10,118 nucleotides of DNA, taken from the NCBI GenBank assembly GCA_964415605.1, contig CAYQBA010000170.1:1-10118 (forward strand), read 5' to 3'. The position numbers and the translations under genes are program-made. The stretch is from UCB3 sp964415605. GTDB lineage: Bacteria; Chloroflexota; Anaerolineae; Epilineales; Epilineaceae. The notes under the pieces are model-generated. The model searched no databases. It saw only the letters and a program-made list of their open reading frames with translations, and was not told the DNA's origin. Shown piece by piece: positions 6,927-10,118 of this stretch (positions within the stretch are counted from its first letter, which is position 1; every line of letters starts with the position of its first letter).

Positions 6927-8912
6927 CTACTGCTTGCCGAGCGCGTAGTACCACAGGCCCGGCGCCAGCGGGTTGTTGTACCAGCCCGTCGTCTGGCGGC
7001 TGACGTAGAACCGGCCGGTCGACTGCGCCAGGAAGATGTCGATGGTGTCGTCGATGGCCATCTGCTGCAGCTCGGCGTAGATGGCGTCGCGCTTGGCCGG
7101 GTCGGTCTCGGCCAGCCCGGCGGCGATCTTCTCGTCGAACTTCGCCTGCATTTCGGCCGGGAAGCTCTGCGCGCGCGCGTAGGCGCCGGCGCTGGCCATG
7201 AACGGCTCGACCCAGTTGCTGGCGTCGTAGTAGTCGGCCAGCCAGCCGGCGATCGAGATCGGGAACTTCTGGGCGCGCCGCGCCTCGAGGAAGGTGGCCC
7301 ACTCGAGCTCCTGCACCTCGATCTTGTACTTCTCGTTGACGGCCGCGAGCTCGTCGGCCAGGATCTCGGCCGCGGTCTTGCGGGTGTCGTTGCCCTGGTT
7401 GTAGGCGAGCGTCATCGTGAAGCCGGTCTCCGCAAGCTTGCCGCCCCACGCCTTGGCCAGATGCTCCTCGCACTTGACGGGATCGTACTCGTAGATCGGC
7501 GACGCGTCACTGTAGCCCTGGAGGCCCTGGATGATCGGCCCGCGGGTCTGGACGCCCTCGCCCTTGAGCGCGTCCTGGATGAACGTCTCCCAGTTGAAGC
7601 AGTGCGCGAAGCCCTTTCGGGCGTCGATGTCGGTGAAGAAGTCGACCGGGATGCCGTTGCCGTCGAGCTGCCCGCTGCCGATGAACTCGCTCTCGGGGTT
7701 GATGGCGAAGTGGAACATCGCCGCGTCGGCCGCGACGGTCGGGTAGCCCTTGAACAGGTTGACGCTCCCGCCGGCGTTGACCTCGGTGGACGGCGCGTTC
7801 TCGTCGCCGCCGTTATACTCGGTGTACACCATCGAGGCCATCTGGTCGATGTTGGCGCGGGGCACGACGATGGTGTCGGCCTCGCCGGCCGTGAGCTTGG
7901 CGAAGCGCGTGCCCCACTCGTCGACCTTCTGGACCACGACGTGCTTGATGCGGGCCGGGCCCGACGGGCCGCCTTCCCAGATCGGCTCGGCGCGCCAGTA
8001 GTCGTCGTTCGCCTCGAGCGTGATCTCCTGGCCCTTCTTCCACTCGCCGAGCTTGTACGGGCCGGTGCCGTTGGCCTTGTCGAACAGGACCGACTCCTGC
8101 GGCTCGGGGTTGTGCCACTGCGGCCACGTCGCGCAGTCGTCGTCCCAGTCCTTCTGCTCGATCATCCACTGCTTGTCGAGCACGGCCGCCCACGGCTGGC
8201 TGAGGAGCTGCGGGAACCACGGCGTGGGCTGCTTGAGCGTGATGGTGACGGTGCCGGCGGCATCGTCGGCGACCACGGACGCCTTGACGTCCTCGCACAC
8301 CTGCTTGACGGCGTCCGCCGGGACCTGCTCGAGGGTCGGGGCTTCCGCGCCTTCGGGCACGTCGGTGCTGATGTTGGCCTTGGCGAACGCGTAGCCCTCG
8401 ATGGTGCTCGCCCCCAGGAGCGGGTTGAGGAAGAGCGTCATCGGGCCGTCGACGCGGTCCTGGAGCATCGCGCGGTGCAGCGAGTACGCGACGTCGCTCG
8501 GCTCGAGCGTTCCGCCGGCGTGGAACGTCACGCCCTTGCGCATCGTCAGCGTGATGGTCTTCTGGTCCTCGGAGAGGGTCCAGCTCTCGGCCAGCTGCGG
8601 CACGTAGGCGTCGGCCTTCTCGCGGTTGAAGTACAGTGGCGTGTCGTAGAGGTTGGACTCGATCGCCGCGCCGGAGGTCTCGTAGGTCCAGGCCGGGTCC
8701 AGGGTCTCGGGCTCGCCGATGGTGACCTGGACGAACGTGTCGGCCGGAACCTTGGAGGCCGGTGCGGCTTCCTCCTGGGCGGGCACGATGTCGGCCGAAG
8801 TGGCCTCGCCGGCCGGCTCCTCGCTCTCGGGGCCCGCCCCGCCGCCGCAGGCGGCCAGGCCGGGCAGCAGAGCCAGCGCCGCCGCGAGGACCGTCAGGTG
8901 TCGAACGCGCAT
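6927..8912 (-). CDS. dppA: Oligopeptide/dipeptide-type substrate-binding lipoprotein (SBP_bac_5 family)
   Basis: The 661-residue precursor starts M-R-V-R-H-L-T-V with a hydrophobic signal and the lipobox L-A-A-C. Cleavage before C22 would leave a lipid-anchored protein, followed by a low-complexity tether (23-55). The family core begins at about 62, with G-E-P-E-T-L-D-P-A, N-L-Y-D-T-P-L and L-A-E-S-W-T. It continues with the conserved M-R-K-G-V-T-F-H and the G-T-G-P-Y-K-L region (282-288) followed by N-D-D-Y-W-R. The C-terminal lobe ends W-Y-N-N-P-L-A-P-G-L-W. It is somewhat longer than the usual 500-560 residues; the segment around 170-270 seems expanded and holds C206 and C260. C438 and C481 are the other cysteines. 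The ATG at 8912 is chosen over much longer upstream readings because it opens the lipoprotein signal and has AAGGAG 10 bases upstream. It is the first gene of the transporter cluster and captures the ligand for DppBC; the ligand is not identifiable. Confidence 0.93.
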   Translation of the reverse strand: MRVRHLTVLAAALALLPGLAACGGGAGPESEEPAGEATSADIVPAQEEAAPASKVPADTFVQVTIGEPETLDPAWTYETSGAAIESNLYDTPLYFNREKADAYVPQLAESWTLSEDQKTITLTMRKGVTFHAGGTLEPSDVAYSLHRAMLQDRVDGPMTLFLNPLLGASTIEGYAFAKANISTDVPEGAEAPTLEQVPADAVKQVCEDVKASVVADDAAGTVTITLKQPTPWFPQLLSQPWAAVLDKQWMIEQKDWDDDCATWPQWHNPEPQESVLFDKANGTGPYKLGEWKKGQEITLEANDDYWRAEPIWEGGPSGPARIKHVVVQKVDEWGTRFAKLTAGEADTIVVPRANIDQMASMVYTEYNGGDENAPSTEVNAGGSVNLFKGYPTVAADAAMFHFAINPESEFIGSGQLDGNGIPVDFFTDIDARKGFAHCFNWETFIQDALKGEGVQTRGPIIQGLQGYSDASPIYEYDPVKCEEHLAKAWGGKLAETGFTMTLAYNQGNDTRKTAAEILADELAAVNEKYKIEVQELEWATFLEARRAQKFPISIAGWLADYYDASNWVEPFMASAGAYARAQSFPAEMQAKFDEKIAAGLAETDPAKRDAIYAELQQMAIDDTIDIFLAQSTGRFYVSRQTTGWYNNPLAPGLWYYALGKQ

Positions 8913-8922
8913 GCTCGTGTCT

Positions 8923-8928
8923 CTCCTT
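8923..8928 (-). promoter_or_regulatory. Ribosome binding site of the binding-protein gene
   Basis: The minus strand reads AAGGAG, with 10 bases between it and the ATG at 8912. It supports this start over the many upstream in-frame codons, which would extend the frame through repeats and the promoter. Confidence 0.7.
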
Positions 8929-8936
8929 GGTCGTGC

Positions 8937-8952
8937 GCGGACGCGTGTCCGC
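8937..8952 (-). promoter_or_regulatory. Small hairpin next to the dppA ribosome binding site
   Basis: GCGGAC and GTCCGC form a perfect 6-bp stem around a 4-base loop, 8 bases upstream of the AAGGAG in the transcript. It could influence ribosome access. Other short dyads lie in the same leader: 8967-8977 (CACGG-C-CCGTG), 8986-9000 (5-bp stem) and 9042-9056 (6-bp stem with a 3-base loop). No known riboswitch was recognised. Confidence 0.35.
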
Positions 8953-9135
8953 CGTCTCCTGTGCTTCACGGCCCGTGCTTGGCGGGGAGCGCCCGGCTCC
9001 ACCACCGCACGGGTGCGCTCGCCCATCCCGACTCGAGCTACTGGCCCGCCGGGCCACAGGTTCAAGCCGCATCGAGCGCAGGGCGGGACACATGCCCGGA
9101 AGTGATGCCGCGGCCGCCAGGCCGCCACCCGTGCG

Positions 9136-9163
9136 AGTATACCAGACCCGACGGTGCGTGCAA
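9136..9163 (-). promoter_or_regulatory. Sigma-70-like promoter with extended -10 for the transporter cluster
   Basis: Read on the minus strand, TTGCAC (9163-9158) is followed after 16 bases by TATACT (9141-9136). TATACT is preceded by TGG, giving the extended -10 form TGnTATACT. Initiation would fall near 9129 and produce a leader of about 215 bases before the ATG at 8912. It is one of very few TA-rich hexamers in this GC-rich gap and is correctly oriented. No comparable promoter was seen before dppB, dppC or the cytochrome gene, so it may drive all four. Confidence 0.55.
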
Positions 9164-9228
9164 GGCGTTGCGCGCGGTTGGCAGGGATCGGATGTGCCCG
9201 GCGCGCATGGCCCGCGCGGTGCGCCCTT

Positions 9229-9340
9229 ATGGACGGACAGTCCGGGCAAAGAGGATGACGCCGCCGCAACCCCCACCCCCGGCGCTGCGCGCCACCCCCG
9301 CCCCCAAAGGGGCCAGGGGAACGGCGGGGCCTTCGGGATG
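9229..9340 (+). repeat. C/G-rich intergenic repeat, copy A
   Basis: This copy contains CGGACAGT (9234-9241), then about 28 bases, a C-rich stretch (9270-9281), and a 37-bp core at 9290-9326. The core matches the reverse complement of 9481-9517 in 36 of 37 positions. Weaker similarity, such as CTTCGG, continues to about 9340. The core can fold through GCCCC and GGGGC around CAAA. No protein is credibly encoded. It lies upstream of the transporter promoter, with its core pointing towards copy B. Confidence 0.65.
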
Positions 9341-9466
9341 GGGCACCCCACACCGACGCTGGGCGCCGCCCCGCCTCCAAGGAGGGCAGGACACCATCGA
9401 CTGCGCGGTCAGCAGCACGACGAGGCGGTGGCCTCATGGGCCCACGTAGGCCGACCGTCGATCCTC

Positions 9467-9584
9467 GCCACCGAAGATGGCGCCGTTCCCCTGGCCCCTC
9501 TGGGGGCGGGGGTGGCGAGCGAAGCGAGCCGGGGGTGGGGGTGTTCGCAGCGGCGCCTCCCCATCGCCCCAACTGTCCGCCCTT
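9467..9584 (-). repeat. C/G-rich intergenic repeat, copy B (inverted)
   Basis: This is the inverted partner of copy A. Its core is 9481-9517, the C-rich stretch (seen as G runs on plus) is at about 9530-9541, and ACTGTCCG at 9572-9579 mirrors CGGACAGT of copy A. The order and spacing of the blocks are conserved, so the whole element of about 100 bp was copied, not only the core. Between core and G runs it has GCGAGC-GAA-GCGAGC, which copy A has only in degraded form. The 154 bp between the cores (9327-9480) hold no gene I can support. Confidence 0.65.
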
Positions 9585-9627
9585 AGGCGGTGCGCCCACG
9601 CGGCATGCGCGGCGGGCGGCGATGCGG

Positions 9628-9633
9628 TATGAT
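9628..9633 (+). promoter_or_regulatory. -10 box of the right-end membrane protein gene, leaderless type
   Basis: TATGAT (one mismatch to TATAAT) ends 6 bases before the ATG at 9640, so the expected transcription start coincides with the start codon. No clear -35 hexamer is seen and there is no Shine-Dalgarno sequence between box and ATG. The arrangement is the same as at 887-892. Confidence 0.5.
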
Positions 9634-9639
9634 CGCCCC

Positions 9640-10118
9640 ATGGCTTCGCCCAACGATCGGTGGCGCGGGATCGCGGCGCCGCTGTCGCCGCGGCTGCGCA
9701 TGCGCCTGGCGCCTTGCGCGGTCGTCGGGCTGTATCTGGTGGTCGGCGCCGCCTACGCCGCGCGGGTGCCGCCCTGGGAGGCGCCGGACGAGGCGTGGCA
9801 CCTGGCATACGCTGAGGCACTGGCCGCGGGGCGCCTGCCCGCCGCCGGCGAGACCTACGAGCACCACCAGCCACCGTTGTACTACCTGTGGCCGGCGCTG
9901 GGGCTGCGGATCGCCGGCCTCGCTCGCGTGCCGCGGGCGCCCGACAACCCCCGCTACCCGCTCGCGACGGCGGTGGCGCAGCATCCGCCGGGCGACCCCG
10001 CCGGGGCGCTGGTCCGGTGGCTGCGGGTGTTCTGCGGCCTGCTCGGAGCGCTGCCCATCGTCCTGGCGTGGGCGACCGCGCGCGCCGCGTGGGCGGGCCG
10101 GCCGCGCCCGGCCGGCCC
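9640..10118 (+). CDS. GT-C-like membrane glycosyltransferase, N-terminal part
   Basis: The frame is open from the ATG at 9640 to the right edge, giving 159 residues. After a basic N-terminus the first membrane helix spans about 24-43. The loop behind it reads P-P-W-E-A-P-D-E-A-W-H-L-A-Y, with D50 and E51 where GT-C enzymes place their catalytic or metal-binding acids. It is followed by G-R-L-P and H-H-Q-P-P-L-Y-Y (75-82), a pattern of ArnT/PMT-like (GT39/GT83) and DUF2142-type proteins. A further helix lies at about 130-150. Such enzymes use a polyprenyl-phosphate sugar on the outer face of the membrane to glycosylate lipids, polysaccharides or proteins. The C-terminal part is missing, so acceptor and donor cannot be inferred. 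The -10 box at 9628-9633 and lack of a ribosome binding site suggest leaderless expression. Confidence 0.75.
   Translation, partial: MASPNDRWRGIAAPLSPRLRMRLAPCAVVGLYLVVGAAYAARVPPWEAPDEAWHLAYAEALAAGRLPAAGETYEHHQPPLYYLWPALGLRIAGLARVPRAPDNPRYPLATAVAQHPPGDPAGALVRWLRVFCGLLGALPIVLAWATARAAWAGRPRPAG

Noticed and set aside
9227..9418. Small minus-strand frame (63 codons) and other short frames in the repeat island
   Set aside because: They translate the low-complexity repeat into Gly/Pro/Arg-rich peptides, have no ribosome binding site and change with repeat copy, so they are not genes I can support.
6684..9449. Long plus-strand open frame (921 codons) opposite the binding-protein gene
   Set aside because: It runs through the homopolymer spacer, the antisense of dppA, its promoter and repeat copy A. 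It has no recognisable domain and is a compositional shadow.
8913..9701. Upstream extension of the binding-protein reading frame
   Set aside because: The frame happens to stay open through the leader, promoter and both repeats. The lipoprotein signal and AAGGAG identify the ATG at 8912 as the true start.

Overview
The window is strongly GC-rich and looks like a chromosomal piece of an uncultured member of the Chloroflexota. This placement is inferred from protein style: a surface protein ending in a Thr/Pro linker plus an R-V-Y-L-P-L-L-R tail, and an oligopeptide-binding protein whose sequence style resembles Chloroflexota transporters. No rRNA, tRNA or other phylogenetic marker is present.

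Layout. The left end (1-794, minus) carries an ECF-type RNA polymerase sigma factor whose last codons overlap the start of a second gene that runs off the window edge. Diverging from it (900-1736, plus) is a DEDDh 3'-5' exonuclease of the DnaQ family with a short WYL-like C-terminal domain. It has a -10 box so close to the ATG that its mRNA is probably leaderless. It converges on a long minus-strand cluster at 8912-1765. In order of transcription this cluster is a 661-aa peptide-binding lipoprotein (DppA/OppA type), a 235-bp GC-extreme spacer with long C and G homopolymers inside a 16-bp inverted repeat, the two permeases DppB and DppC, and a 931-aa exported beta-propeller/di-haem cytochrome c protein. 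A sigma-70-like promoter with an extended -10 lies about 220 bp upstream of the binding protein, with several small hairpins in the leader. No ABC ATPase genes are in view, so the importer must use ATPases encoded elsewhere.

The region 9164-9639 contains no convincing gene. It holds two inverted copies of a roughly 100-bp C/G-rich repeat with 37-bp near-identical cores. At 9640 a polytopic GT-C-like glycosyltransferase begins on the plus strand and continues past the right edge; its -10 box also predicts a leaderless transcript.

How the genes work together. The importer genes form an obvious functional unit: lipoprotein capture of an oligopeptide-like ligand and passage through the DppBC channel. 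The haem protein is co-directional 60 bp downstream, but a functional link is only suggested by position. I see no CRISPR array, transposase, prophage or recognisable defence island. The most distinctive items are the exonuclease-WYL fusion, the homopolymer/inverted-repeat spacer, the inverted repeat pair and the two leaderless-type promoters.
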